From assembly GCA_028554755.1 (NCBI GenBank), contig JAPTOF010000011.1, positions 4,926,501-4,990,500 of the forward strand: DNA of 64,000 nucleotides. Direction: 5' to 3'. This stretch comes from Cordia subcordata (lineage: Eukaryota; Streptophyta; Magnoliopsida; Boraginales; Cordiaceae). Position 1 is the first letter of the stretch, and every line of letters begins with the position of its first letter. Positions 1-19,859 of this stretch are shown here, piece after piece. Position numbers and translations under genes: made by a program. The notes under the pieces are model-generated. The model was not told where the DNA came from. It searched no databases and saw nothing but the letters and a program-made list of their open reading frames with translations.

Positions 1-102
1 TAAAAGTCAGTGCTCATAGAACTTTAGCATTGTGTTTCTCTGTTTAGATTTTTCTGCTTCTTTTTTTTTTTTGGTTCTGTTGAATTTCTTAAAAGGAAAC
101 TA
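1..102 (+). promoter_or_regulatory. 5' UTR / upstream end of NAD-malic enzyme gene
   Basis: Leader directly before the first ATG. It holds a T-rich tract (60-72), as is common in plant 5' UTRs. The core promoter lies mostly or wholly outside the window; I see no clear TATA box here. Confidence 0.5.
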
Positions 103-9642
<9,540 letters not shown>

Positions 9643-10440
9643 AATGGTTCTCACAACTGTTCTTCATAAAGCTGCATCCAGAAGTTTGCATGGAGTCATT
9701 CCTTGCAAGGTTAACTCTCACAACTTTATAATTATGACGTACAATTTTTGAAGGATAAAGTAGTTGAGTGGGAGAATTGTTGCATACCCAAAAAAAGGTT
9801 ATTGTAGCACAAATTCATTGTTAGGTCTTTAAGCAATTTCTGCATATGACATGAACCTCGTATATACTTGGTATCATAGCCAATGATTAATTAATTTCAT
9901 TCGATTTTTTTTTTCCTCCCATACCACTTGATTCAAGAAGATTTTAAAATCTTTGAATTTTGGATTTGCGGTGAAAAGGAAGAGCTTGTAGCAAGAAGTG
10001 CTAGTCTCTCACAAGCCCTGCATTGACTGTTAATCTACGAACAGTTTAATACGTCTTTATTTCATCAACTTCCACCAGAGTTTTGGTTTCACTAATTTGA
10101 AATTCCAGGGTAAATTTAATATACAGTCATATATAAAGAGAGAATCTCATCTCATCAAATCAGATAAGACTTGCAGCCCATTTGGCCATTTTTTTTCTAC
10201 TCTTCAAAGATACATTTAATGCAAATTTGTAAATTTATCTTTTTTTTTTTTTTGACATAAGAATGGAGATTGAAGACATAAGAGGTGCGGGCATAGATTT
10301 ATTGACGGAAGGTTGCCCTCCTTGTGTGTTCTTGTTGTTTTTGGCTCATTGGAAAATATATAAATGAATTGAAATGTTTTCAAAGCATTCGTGAGTTTTT
10401 AGATGCTACTATGACTTAAAAGATGTTTTGGAAAACTTAG
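9643..10440 (+). other. 3' UTR of NAD-malic enzyme and gene-free downstream region
   Basis: The first few hundred bases after the stop are the probable 3' UTR; I could not place one clear poly(A) signal. The rest is AT-rich with T and A homopolymers (9906-9914, 10240-10253) and no credible coding segment on either strand. Confidence 0.5.
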
Positions 10441-10495
10441 TTTCTGCCAAAAAAAAATTTTCAAAAACAATTCAAACTCTTTGATGATAGTTTGG

Positions 10496-10655
10496 TGCGG
10501 GCAACCGCATGAGTATTACTTCTCCCGTCAATATTAAGAATTGTATGCGGTATCGACCATGCGGGTGACCGCTTGTGGTGAAGCTTGAACGCATGAGAAT
10601 TATTTGTATTCTCTGACGGTAGGGGTATGCGGTCGATCGCCATGGCAGGGACCTC
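10496..10655. repeat. Diverged tandem repeat with GC-rich ATGCGG/ACCGCAT words
   Basis: Two related units about 82-84 bp apart: CGCATGAGTATTACT near 10506 against CGCATGAGAATTATT near 10590, and GTATGCGGTATCGACC at 10543 against GTATGCGGTCGATCGCC at 10625. The units also carry short inverted words (GCGG/CCGC) and are much richer in GC than their flanks. Neither of the two short minus-strand open frames across it resembles a known protein. It may be the core of a decayed transposable element. Confidence 0.5.
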
Positions 10656-10719
10656 AAATTCATGTGTGCTGTGGCGCAAAATTTTATATAAAGCTGGCCC
10701 TTTTTACTACATGGGTACA

Positions 10720-11950
10720 AACTTATCTACTCTCAAAAGTTCAAATTTGAAATTGAGATATTTCTAAATGTGCCTAACAATTATCTTTTGAAAAAGCATA
10801 TATTTACAATCAACACAAAAGCCAAAAATAGCTTTTGAACAAATTCTGAGGCAACTTTAAGTTAATAGAGTGTACTCTTAACTTCCCTTTCCAACTATAA
10901 GCTTTTCTCCGTGAGCCATTACTTTCATTTCTTTTGTTGTTATTCATTAAAGCTAGGTGTGGGGTATATAGTTTGAAAAAACCGAACAATTAAGAAAAAT
11001 AATTGGGTTTCTTGATTCGAGGTGAATCAATGATTGTATGTTGGTTTGTGTTAAGCCAACTTTTGAAAAGCATGAGTTTGATCTACTGGAGATTATTGAA
11101 AATGTTGTGGAGAGTGGATGTAAGCTAAGTACCGAACCACTATAAATTTTGGCGTGTGCTTTAATTCTTGCGTTCTTTGATTTTCACTACATCTTCAATC
11201 ATTGCCCTACATGTTTGATAGAAGTCCGCGCTGATCTCAGAAAAGCCAAAATCAGCTAAAATCACCGGTCAAATGCTCTCCACCCCCGCCACCCCAACAC
11301 ACCAACCCAGCGTGGCCACCCAAACATTAAGAAATTTTTTTTTCTTTAACAAAATATTGCTCAATTTAAATTAGGAAATAATGTTGTTAATATTAATTAC
11401 TTGACTAAAAACTTGATGTTCAATTACAATATGATATGAAATGAGTGAAAAATGTTGAAGGAAAAAAATTGACAAAATGAGAACATGTGGCATTACTATA
11501 CACGTGGAAAAATTTTGATTAGAAGACAAGTAATTATGTGACTGTACAATCAATATCAATTTTACTCAAAATAAAGAGCTTCTTACACATAGATAATCTG
11601 TAGATAAAGTTTATATAATGACCCAAATTATATATTATATAAACTATAATTGAAAAATAGATTTATTAGATTAGGAAATTATATGATAAGGAACTTTTTT
11701 ATGTCGAAAAAAATGAATGAGAGGATGGCATGTAATATTGCTTAAAATGACATGAACCCTTTTTTAAAATATATAAATATATCACAGACTTGACCAAATA
11801 ACAGTATGCTCATTATGTGAAAAAAAATTGGTTTATGGAATAATTTCTTCTTACTAAAAGTAATATGTCAATATATTTTGGAAGATAAATTCATTAGTTT
11901 ATAAAATGATTTTGACAAAAGAAACCTTTTTAAGCGGAAAAAAACAAAGG
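10720..11950. other. Intergenic AT-rich region without recognisable features
   Basis: No exon-like segment, RNA gene or element with clear ends found. It contains poly-A/T runs and a short C-rich patch near 11280-11325 (CCACCCCCGCCACCCC-like). I see nothing else to annotate. Confidence 0.4.
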
Positions 11951-12900
11951 ACATGATATATATATTCAAGAAATGGGAGACGGCACTCCCAAGATTTTAT
12001 TGAACAAGCAAAACCAAATATAGGATGAGAGGCGGACTAGACCAAACCCTTTGAAAAACTTCAATGGGTTGAGATTGACAGGCCAATCTCTATATAAGAA
12101 ATCAGAAGGAAGTGTTACTTCGAATCTTACGAGCAGTCAGAAAATACTAGAATATTTATCAAAACCTACTTCCTAAGATATGGCAACCCCAAGTTATCAC
12201 AACGAAGAAAACTGCGAAGACGAGGAACTGCATCACATGAAGTGAAGCAGTGCGGTCCGATGCATCGAGAACCTTTATTAGCAAGAAGATCTACTGTAGA
12301 GTTGGCTTCACGCCAGACATGAGTGATGCTTCTCTGACACTTGTTCAACAAAATTCGCGCAGAGTCTACCCAATAGCAATTATCCCATGAACCCCAAGTA
12401 GAACAAGTGAGCAGCTGGACAGCGACAAATCTGAGTGATCTTGAGCTCCAAACAAATAGTAAGACCTCTGATTAAAAAGCACGAAGCTCAGCATTAAGAA
12501 CCTTCTCAGCACCAAAATGCTCATAAAATCCCTTGACCAAGGAGCCACTAGAATCTCGAATCAGGCCTTCTCCAGCACAACAACCATGGCTCAACACTCT
12601 CCTGTCAACATTTAATGTATATCGTCCAACTGGAGGAGGAAGTCTGGAGTTAGACGCATCCATATTGCAAGACAAAACAACAATATGTCGCTCAACACCA
12701 CGCCATTGATTTTAATTGGAGTAAGCCAGCTTGAAACAATTGACCAACCAGCCGCTTAGTTCGCCAAATAATACGCTCCCTATGAGATCCAATCCCTTCG
12801 ATACCTCTTCGTATCGTTACGCTCAAGCCACATAGACCACAAGATGCAAACGGGTAGGACTACACAAATATGGCCTTTGCCAATTCTAGATTTAGAAACA
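11950..12900 (-). pseudogene. LINE 3' end with RNase H-like domain (decayed)
   Basis: Read on the minus strand from 12900 down. A segment with WLERND near 12830 resembles the junction after the zf-RVT domain of plant LINEs. Next comes the start of an RVT_3-type RNase H domain, TLNVDRRVLSHG and GLIRDSSGSLVKGF (12630-12540), then a frameshift, then its end, ITHVWREANSTVDLLANKG (12333-12265). In intact copies these are the N-D-G strand and the H-x-x-R-x-x-N-x-x-AD-x-LA end of the domain. The distal part (12160-11950) is probably 3' UTR. Stops and a frame change show it is dead; the reverse transcriptase is absent (5' truncation). Confidence 0.75.
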
Positions 12901-12904
12901 AACC

Positions 12905-14160
12905 ATTATATATAGATCAACCTACATCCTGTTGATGGTAGTATGAGTCTTTTGTATTTAATTTACCATAAATTTGGGGGTAATTAATTTTTATATTATT
13001 TATTTACCCTATTGTTTCATAGTAGTTGATTGAATTTGAAAATTCATTTGATAAAGATGATTTAGAAACTGAATTATGTTATTTTCATAAATGTTCATTG
13101 CAAAGGTGGTTCTAGTGAGAAACGAAATTACAATAGTGTGACACGTGGCATGACTAAATAAGACAATACCGTTAATTTATACAATATATAGATATAGGTA
13201 TAAGTACCCATTTTTCATATAACTTCACCTGTAGAATGAGAATTCATCAAAGGCAACGAGGCTGCTCTTTATGTGGACCTCCAATTAAAAATTTCTTTTA
13301 CTCATTAAATTTGTTGGTTTTACAGCTAGTTAAGCTCGTTTGAGGCTTCCCAAATTCGGGTATTAATAGAATATGACCCAAATTAGTGAAAGGAACCTAG
13401 TCTAAGCTTGGCCTTTAGGATTCCAAACCCCAAAATTTGCAGCAAACCCAGAAAACACATAGATAAAAGGCCAGGTTTCATCTCTCGCAAGATACTCCAA
13501 TGTCTAAATCAGAATGTGTAATGTTAATGTTAGAATAAACACCATAATATTCTTATTATGTAGAAATAAATTTTACAGAATGTTAACAAGGTCAATATTA
13601 TTTACCCGTTGTTACCCATAGTTGTTAGTAAGAAAATTACATTCTACAGGATGTTAACAAGGTCAATATTATTACCGTTGTTAGCCATAGTTGTTAGTGC
13701 GAAAATTATGTAGAAAGAAATTCCTGACTCCATTCTTCTCTCTGTCTCTCTTTGTTCTCTCTTTGGTATCTAAAACTTTTTTGGTGAAAAAACTTAAATG
13801 AGCGTGTATCTCAATTACCCTTTTATTGAAGAGAGGAGAGGGTCAAAATAACCAACCATTAAACAGTAACCGCCCATCATGGTTGCTGATTTCCCTCTTA
13901 GTGAGATTCATTTAATTAATTGGTTCAATTTAATTATCAACTTTCAGTTACTATCAGCTTATTTAGCTCTACTTGTTTTTAATCTTACATACAAAATAGC
14001 TAACATCTAAAAACAAATAAGAAAAATAACCACCTTAAAGTTTGTGCGTTAAATAACACTAATTTAGAGTGACCACGTAACGAGTGTCTACGTTGACTTC
14101 GGATGTTGAAGTCACGAACTAGGAACTCGGACAGTAAACTCACGAAGATTGCTTTAAGAC
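12905..14160. other. Intergenic region, non-coding
   Basis: AT-rich with no gene apart from the tandem duplication listed at 13571. The segment 13730-13770 is CT-rich (TCTCTCTGTCTCTC). At 14090-14155 are phrases such as GAAGTCACGAACTAGG that recur at 14835 beyond the next element (GAAGTCACGAACAAGC), hinting at an older repeat split by that element. Confidence 0.4.
13571..13712. repeat. Tandem duplication, about 71-bp unit
   Basis: The core TGTTAACAAGGTCAATATTA starts at 13581 and again at 13652, and each copy continues into CCATAGTTGTTAGT and GAAAATTA. The copies differ by a few bases. Non-coding. Confidence 0.85.
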
Positions 14161-14164
14161 ATAT

Positions 14165-14811
14165 GCTGTGTTTGTTCGGGTCTTATGATAAGACACTTAT
14201 CTTATTTGACAACTTATGTAAAATAGATTATTTGTTATTAGTTTATTATAAGACACTTATAAGATACTTTCCATAAGATGTTTTAGTTGTAGTTATAAAA
14301 AATAAATTGGGTTTAGGGTACTTATATCTTATTTTATATCTTATCAGTTAGAAAATAATTAAAAATAAAATTTAAAAATTTAAAAATTTAAAAATTAAAA
14401 ATTAAAGAAAATTAAAAAATAAAATATTAAAAATTAAAAATTAAAAAATTAAAGATTAAAAAATTAAAAATTAACAAATAAAATTTAAAAACTAAAAAAA
14501 TTAAAAAATTAAAAATGTCAAAAATTAAATATTAAAAATTAAAATTTCAAAAATTAATTTTTTTTAAAAAAATAAAATTTAATTAATATTTATATTTTAT
14601 AATTTATTATTTAATTATAAAATTAAAATGCCATGAATTATCAAAGTAACTTATAACAATATTTCAACTTACAAACCAAACAGTCTTATCGTATCAGACA
14701 CTTATACACTTATTTCTTATAAGACACTTATCAAATCAGACACTTATAAAACACTTATCAGATAATATGCTTATCAGATTTCAGATTTAAGATAAAACAA
14801 TCCAAACAGGC
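14165..14811. mobile_element. Probable MITE-like element with AT-rich core
   Basis: The left end reads GCTGTGTTTGTTCGGGTCTTA; the right end reverse-complemented reads GCCTGTTTGGATTGTTTTATC. Both ends contain inverted ATAAGACACTTATC/GATAAGTGTCT words that could fold together. The middle (14340-14600) is nearly pure A/T made of AAAATTAAAAATT repeats. The flanking triplets (TAT left, TAG right) do not match perfectly, so the boundaries and family (Tourist/Harbinger-like) are uncertain. Confidence 0.5.
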
Positions 14812-15239
14812 TAGTACGCTGACTTTCGGGCTTGAAGTCACGAACAAGCTGAAGAAGGAAATTTTTTTTGTTTTTTGGAAAAAAGGACTTTGGCTCTTTG
14901 AAGTCACGAAGTGGATTAAAAAAGAAAATAAGTGTTCACTTCATATGCTTGGTTAACTCCAATAGCCTTTTTGATCCAAAAAAGATAAAAAAAAAAAAAA
15001 AAACTCTAACAGCCTTTTTATTTTTTCTTTACATTTAGTAAGTCAAACTCATCCTGTCTATATTTAGGGGCCTTTTATATCGATTTTACTCTAACAAACT
15101 CCCTACTTTTTCTTTTTTCAGTAGCCCTCTATCTCAATTACTCCAACAATCTTTCTACTTTTTCACTCTTTATCTATAATTTCACGTTTCATATTTTATT
15201 ATTTGTTTTTAACACGTAGTATTCTATTATAATTTTGAT

Positions 15240-16262
15240 AAGGATTTTTTTTAACAGTTACTCATTTGAGCCAAGCACGTGTAGACCACATTATGAAATC
15301 CCCGCGCAAAAGAAAAGAGAGAGCACATTATGAAATCCCTGCGCAAAAGAAAAGAGACGAGGTTCAAAAGCACTTGACGCCAGAATGGTGTAGGCCAAAG
15401 ACCCTTCACGAGGTCGGAAAGCACTTGACACCGGAATGGTGCCAGCCAAAGACCCTCCAATAGCTCAAGTCAGTATAGGGCTTGTGATTCAAGTAATAAG
15501 AAGAGCTACAATGCTCTAAAAATATATGCAGAGCCACAATGCGGGCTTGTCATTCAAGCAATAAGGCTCTGTTTGGCCTAACTGTGTGATTTCAGCTGTT
15601 GAGCTGTAGAGCTTTTAGTAGTAGAGTTTTGGGTAAAAGTGTTGTTGAATAAAAGCAGTTGATTGTTTGGGCCGATATTTTAGAAGTTAAGCTTTCAGTT
15701 GTTTTGAAAATAATATTAGACTTTAAAAAATATAAAATAGTATTTTTGAGAAAAAATGAAGAAAAATAATTTTTGACATGATATAAAAACAGCTTTTCAA
15801 AAGCCTTTTTTGAAAAGTTCCAATTTGGAGCTTTTGGTTTTTCAGCTTTTTTCAGCTTCAGCTTTTATTTAAAAACTCTTTTAAAAATGGCTCAAACAAG
15901 TTAATTTTAGCTTTTAAATTCACAAAAAGTACTTTTGAATATCTAAAAGATGGGCCAAACAGACTCTAAGAAGAGCCACAATGCTCTAAAAATATGTGAA
16001 TACTAAAAAGAAGAGCAGTTTGCTCTTAAAAAAATATGTGATTTTTTTTGCGGGGGGAAAAGAATGTGGTGCATTTTGTCTTGAGTTTATAGTATATTTA
16101 TTAGGTTGGGAGGATAGTCTTTGCATAATAATAAAACTCGTGATTCTTATCAAATAATGACTTAGTAGAAGAGTTCGAATAAATCCCAAAATGAGACTTT
16201 GGATAAGAATTGCAATCCTAGAGTCCACCATATCAATAGCCCCCTTAGTTCCAATCAAGCAA
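15240..16262. repeat. Dispersed repeat family, copy 1 (second copy at 28910-30870)
   Basis: Segments 15262-15560 and 15967-16258 align with 28950-29165 and 30694-30867, sharing phrases such as CACTTGACACCGG, GCCAAAGACCCTCC, GATTCAAGCAATAAGAAGAG, TTTTGTCTTGAGTTTAT and TGCAATCCTAGAGTCCAC. Within this copy the block starting TGAAATCC is itself duplicated (15294 and 15329). It is interrupted by a MITE at 15565-15966. No coding capacity; probably part of an LTR or other retroelement region. Confidence 0.8.
15565..15966. mobile_element. Tourist-like MITE (PIF/Harbinger type), 402 bp, TAA target duplication
   Basis: The terminal inverted repeats are GGCTCTGTTTGGCC on the left and GAGTCTGTTTGGCC on the right (reverse complement), 12 of 14 matching. 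TAA flanks it at 15562-15564 and 15967-15969. The second copy of the host repeat (near 29070) reads GCAATAAGAAGAGC without interruption, an occupied/unoccupied pair that supports these exact borders. No coding capacity, as expected for a MITE mobilised in trans. Confidence 0.87.
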
Positions 16263-16269
16263 CGAAGTG

Positions 16270-17320
16270 GGTCGGGTGAAACTAATTGTCTTTCTTGGTA
16301 CCATCTTGCCTGTGCCTAAATATGCGAACAACTGGGAATAGAGCTGGGCATGTATCCAGCTTGTGTTCTATCAGCATGATCGTTGAGGTGATTCTTGAGC
16401 TTATCGAGCTCATTGTGTTGGTTCAATTTAGAAGCTTTTCATTATACATGTAAAGTCATTCGCTTTTATAAGTCCTTTAATTGACTCTAATATGAGATTG
16501 ACGAGCTGAATATAAAGTTGAGACCATAGGCCTAAGGGAAGGGCCCAACTTAGTCTTCGTGTTGTCGACAGTCGGAGGTTTTAAAGACACTGGCATTTTC
16601 ATTGATTTCAAGGCTAGAGGATAAGAGGACTTGGCCTTTCTTTTATTTTCGGTCAGAGGCTAGGATGGCTTGATCTCTTTGAGTGGTTCACGGGTAGAAG
16701 TATGAAGACTTGACCCTAAGAAGAACAAGAAGAAAAGAAAACACGCATTTGCATATACAATATAATACAAGTCTTGTAATACAATATCATTCTTGCTTTA
16801 CCGATACATGTATGCACACTTTGCATCTGATTCGATCTCCAAGATGTCCTTTAATGCAGACAGGCAATAAGGCAGTGGCATGAAGAAGGTCAACAAGAGG
16901 GCCAAATCTTCAGAGTTTTAGTTATCATGCGTGCCCAATGTTTGCAGATTAGAAAAAGCAGCCAGAAAAACAAAAGCTAACGAGACTTGAGATCGATCCC
17001 GCATTTGTGATCATGATTCATTGTTTATGTTAAAAATTAACACCAAGCATTTAAAAGAAATAATGAATAAATAGATAAATAAAGAAGGCTCATGATAATT
17101 CTAGAAGAATCAAGCAAGTTGCACAAGCTGCTGGAAACGTCAAGATTTTTAACACCACAATTTCGAAAATGAGTCGGCAAGAGAAGAAGAATTCTCTGGA
17201 TTAATGCTAATGGCGGGACTTCTAGAAAACAATATCATGAGATATTTTGCAGGATGATTCTAGATACAAGCATGTGAGATAATTTGAAATTGTTCCAAGA
17301 AGCTGCCGAGGAATTTAAGC
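16270..17320. other. Gene-free region, probably retroelement-derived
   Basis: No protein-coding similarity recognised on either strand. The base composition is more balanced than in the surrounding intergenic DNA. It runs without a break into the repeat at 17330, so it may be the upstream part of a decayed LTR element. Confidence 0.35.
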
Positions 17321-17329
17321 TCCGCCAAT

Positions 17330-17500
17330 TTTGCATCTATAAATATGGGTTGCATGACCTTTGTAGAGTGCGGAGTCAGTGAGTGAAAGTGAGGAGTAAT
17401 CAAAGAGTGATAAGAAATATCTTGAGTCCTGCTTATGTGAGTAATACTGCAAAGTCTTGAGTTTAGTTGGCGGTGTGCCGTGCAAGTGTATTACTTTTGG
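17330..17500. repeat. Repeat shared with 27343-27730 (SINE-free copy); possible LTR fragment
   Basis: Phrases GTGAGGAGTAATCAAAGAGTG, GATAAGAAATATCTTGAGT, TGTGAGTAATACTGCAAA and TCTTGAGTTTAGTTGGCGG recur near 27343-27440 and 27695-27730. A TATA-like TATAAATA at 17337-17344 upstream of the shared block suggests the repeat/downstream part of an LTR. This copy lacks the SINE found in the other and so serves as the unoccupied site. Confidence 0.75.
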
Positions 17501-17606
17501 CAAATTATACTAATGACCTTTATAACGTGTATCATGCTCCGTCACCTATAAAAGAAAAAAAAAAAAACCTCCATGCTTTTGCGCAACACTTGGTCATTGC
17601 CCCTTA

Positions 17607-18078
17607 TGTTGGGTTATGGCTCAAAATTTAAGTCCATACAAAGTAAGAAACTTGTGGAAGACAATTAATTATATTATCAAAATATAAGCTGTCTAAATAG
17701 TAGAGGAAAAATCTTGGAGGGCAAGGATTTCTCTCCTATAAATAGAGGATCTTGTAGCTTGTATTTGTTGTGCCTTAGGCCACATCCCATGGGGTTTGTG
17801 GGTGAGAGATCCTGAGAACCTCATGTGTGAGAGAAAAAGTGTCTTACATTTGTTCTAGTCTTATTGAGGATAGAACTATTATAAGAATTCCGCGGAGGAG
17901 GGTTTTGACTTTTCTATCCGTGCAAAAAGTTATCATAGTGTATAACCCATTATTGTTGAATAGTGGAATCGTGGATGTAGGTAGAGGGCTGAACCACATA
18001 AAAAATATCACATGTTCTTTATGTATATGTTTTTTGCTGTCGTTGATGTGTGTGCGTCTGTTCTCGATTTTCTTAACA
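17607..18078 (+). repeat. Copia-type LTR (about 472 bp) with adjoining primer-binding-site remnant
   Basis: It starts TGTTGGG and ends TTAACA, giving the TG...CA borders. TATAAATA lies at 17737-17744. Directly downstream, TGTTATTAGAGC at 18081-18092 matches the initiator-Met-tRNA primer site TGGTATCAGAGC of plant copia elements at 9 of 12 positions. The matching 3' LTR was not found in the window. A 148-residue minus-strand open frame across it is fortuitous. Confidence 0.7.
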
Positions 18079-18092
18079 AATGTTATTAGAGC

Positions 18093-19858
18093 CTGGTTGG
18101 TGAACTGGGCACGATGATAACGCAAGGAGGACACAATTCTGAAGAAGCTGTTGTATGGAGCAGTTGTGCTGAAGAGGAATGTAGAAAAAGAAGATGATGG
18201 ACAACGTAACCAATTTTTCGTCCAACCACCAATTTCATAATAGAAACCACCGTTAGGTTCGTCATGATGAGTAGAGTTGAATCGTGACATTGGTGTCGCT
18301 TGAAGATGACCGAAATGCTACTGACGAAGATGGACAGCTCATGATTAGGCCCGAGTCAAATTTTAATTTGAGTATCAAAACTAAGATTTCAGCATGCCGT
18401 TGAACTCATTAGAGCTAGAGGAGTTCACTCAATAGTTGTCGTGATAGAAAACGATGCCAGAAAAAGCTCAAAAGTTGTGGGGTACTTTAATGGCAGATCT
18501 TGATCGGAGTAACCAAATCACGTGTGGGAAGTATCATTAGAACCATGACGATGAGAGGAGAAGTTTGGTACCAGCAGCGTGGCGATTGGTGACCGGTAGA
18601 GTTGCTGGTGTGGTGAAGAAGATGGCTATGGAGGTTGATGGCCATGGTGTTTGGAGCAACTTCATCGCATGTGGAAGGTACCGTTACGTTCCTTGGAGAG
18701 CAAGGATCATTTTGATGGTGGTCTTGTGATGTGAAGATGCCAGAGGAGTCGCTAACGATCAGATAGAGTGAATTGGGTCTCTAGTCGGTGGAGATCGCGA
18801 TGGTGACGTTCGATTATTGATCGGGCAGTCAGATTTTGCTATAGAGATGGGTTGGGTTGCTTAACTTTCTTGGGTGATAGGTTGGTTTCAATGATGAAGA
18901 TGATGGGTGAGTTTTGCTCTAATGCTTTGTCGCTTATACAAGTTTAGTGAGCTTGCTTAATATGAGCCCTTAGAAATGATTTAAAGGTGAGATGGTTTAG
19001 TGCTATGCATAGTAAAACTAAGATGGTAAGCTCGCAAATTTGGACCTTAGGATCTTGTTGAAGATCTGATAGAGGGAGGAGCAGATGCAGTGTGATGCGC
19101 ACACATTGAATTGTGTGAGCCTAGGTTGACCAGGGGTTTCAATGCTTTGATTGAGGGTTGACCAAGCCTTAATTTAGTTGATAGAGGCTATTCTTGAGGT
19201 TTTGAGGCATGCTGGATTCACAAATTTGAGCTCTATTTTGTGAGATTCCAACCCGAGATGTGAGTTTTGCGACCGAGAGGAGTTTGACCGCCGAGTTTGA
19301 CTTTGACCGAGGCCGAGGGTGTTCCGACATAATTTCGATATCTTGAGTTTATTTTCTGAGGTCCGTTTACCAAATTCTTGATGTATCGGGGGTAAGCCTT
19401 GAATTTGGGTAAAACGATGAAGTTGTAAGGAAACTATGCAAAAGTCTTTGAAGCAATGTGTGAGCAAACACATTCAACCAACTATTGATCAAGTTTCTGG
19501 TAGAGAGAAGTTTGGGTTCGTAGAGTAGTTGAAAAAGGTTTGGTTCAAGAGAAGAGTCATAGAGGAGAGTCATAGAGGAGACTCTACATAGCTAAAAGAT
19601 CAGAGTCCTAGCCAGACAACTGATAAGAAATGCTACTGCTGGAGAGAAGACCACGTTTGAGATGCCTTGTGTTGAGAGAGGATGCAAACAACCTTGAGAG
19701 GTTAAGGTTAGATAGCATGGAGAAGGATGTTGGTGATGACTTTGAGAACTTGCTAGGATGTATTGGTAGCAGTTGCCGTGAAGAGTGTGTCGAGTGAGGG
19801 CTCCAGTATGAAGACTTTGGCGGCGGCTTCATACTTCAAATTATTTGTAGAACAGATT
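18093..19858. other. Internal region of an LTR element without recognisable gag/pol
   Basis: Lies between the LTR/primer site and the start of the LINE homology. The + strand is GA-rich (GAGGAG, GATGATGG, GAAGAAG) with many stops, and I recognise no gag, protease, integrase or RT motif. It could be a decayed gag or the interior of a non-autonomous element. A small tandem AGAGTCATAGAGG pair sits near 19551-19578. Confidence 0.4.
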
Positions 19859-19859
19859 C

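Noticed and set aside
17844..18290. 148-codon open frame on the minus strand
   Set aside because: It crosses the border between the copia LTR and its primer-binding site; opposite strand to the element and no family recognised.
19608..19832. Minus-strand frame rich in Ser/Pro in the region after the 17.6-kb LTR
   Set aside because: Composition follows from the GA-rich opposite strand; no recognisable domain.
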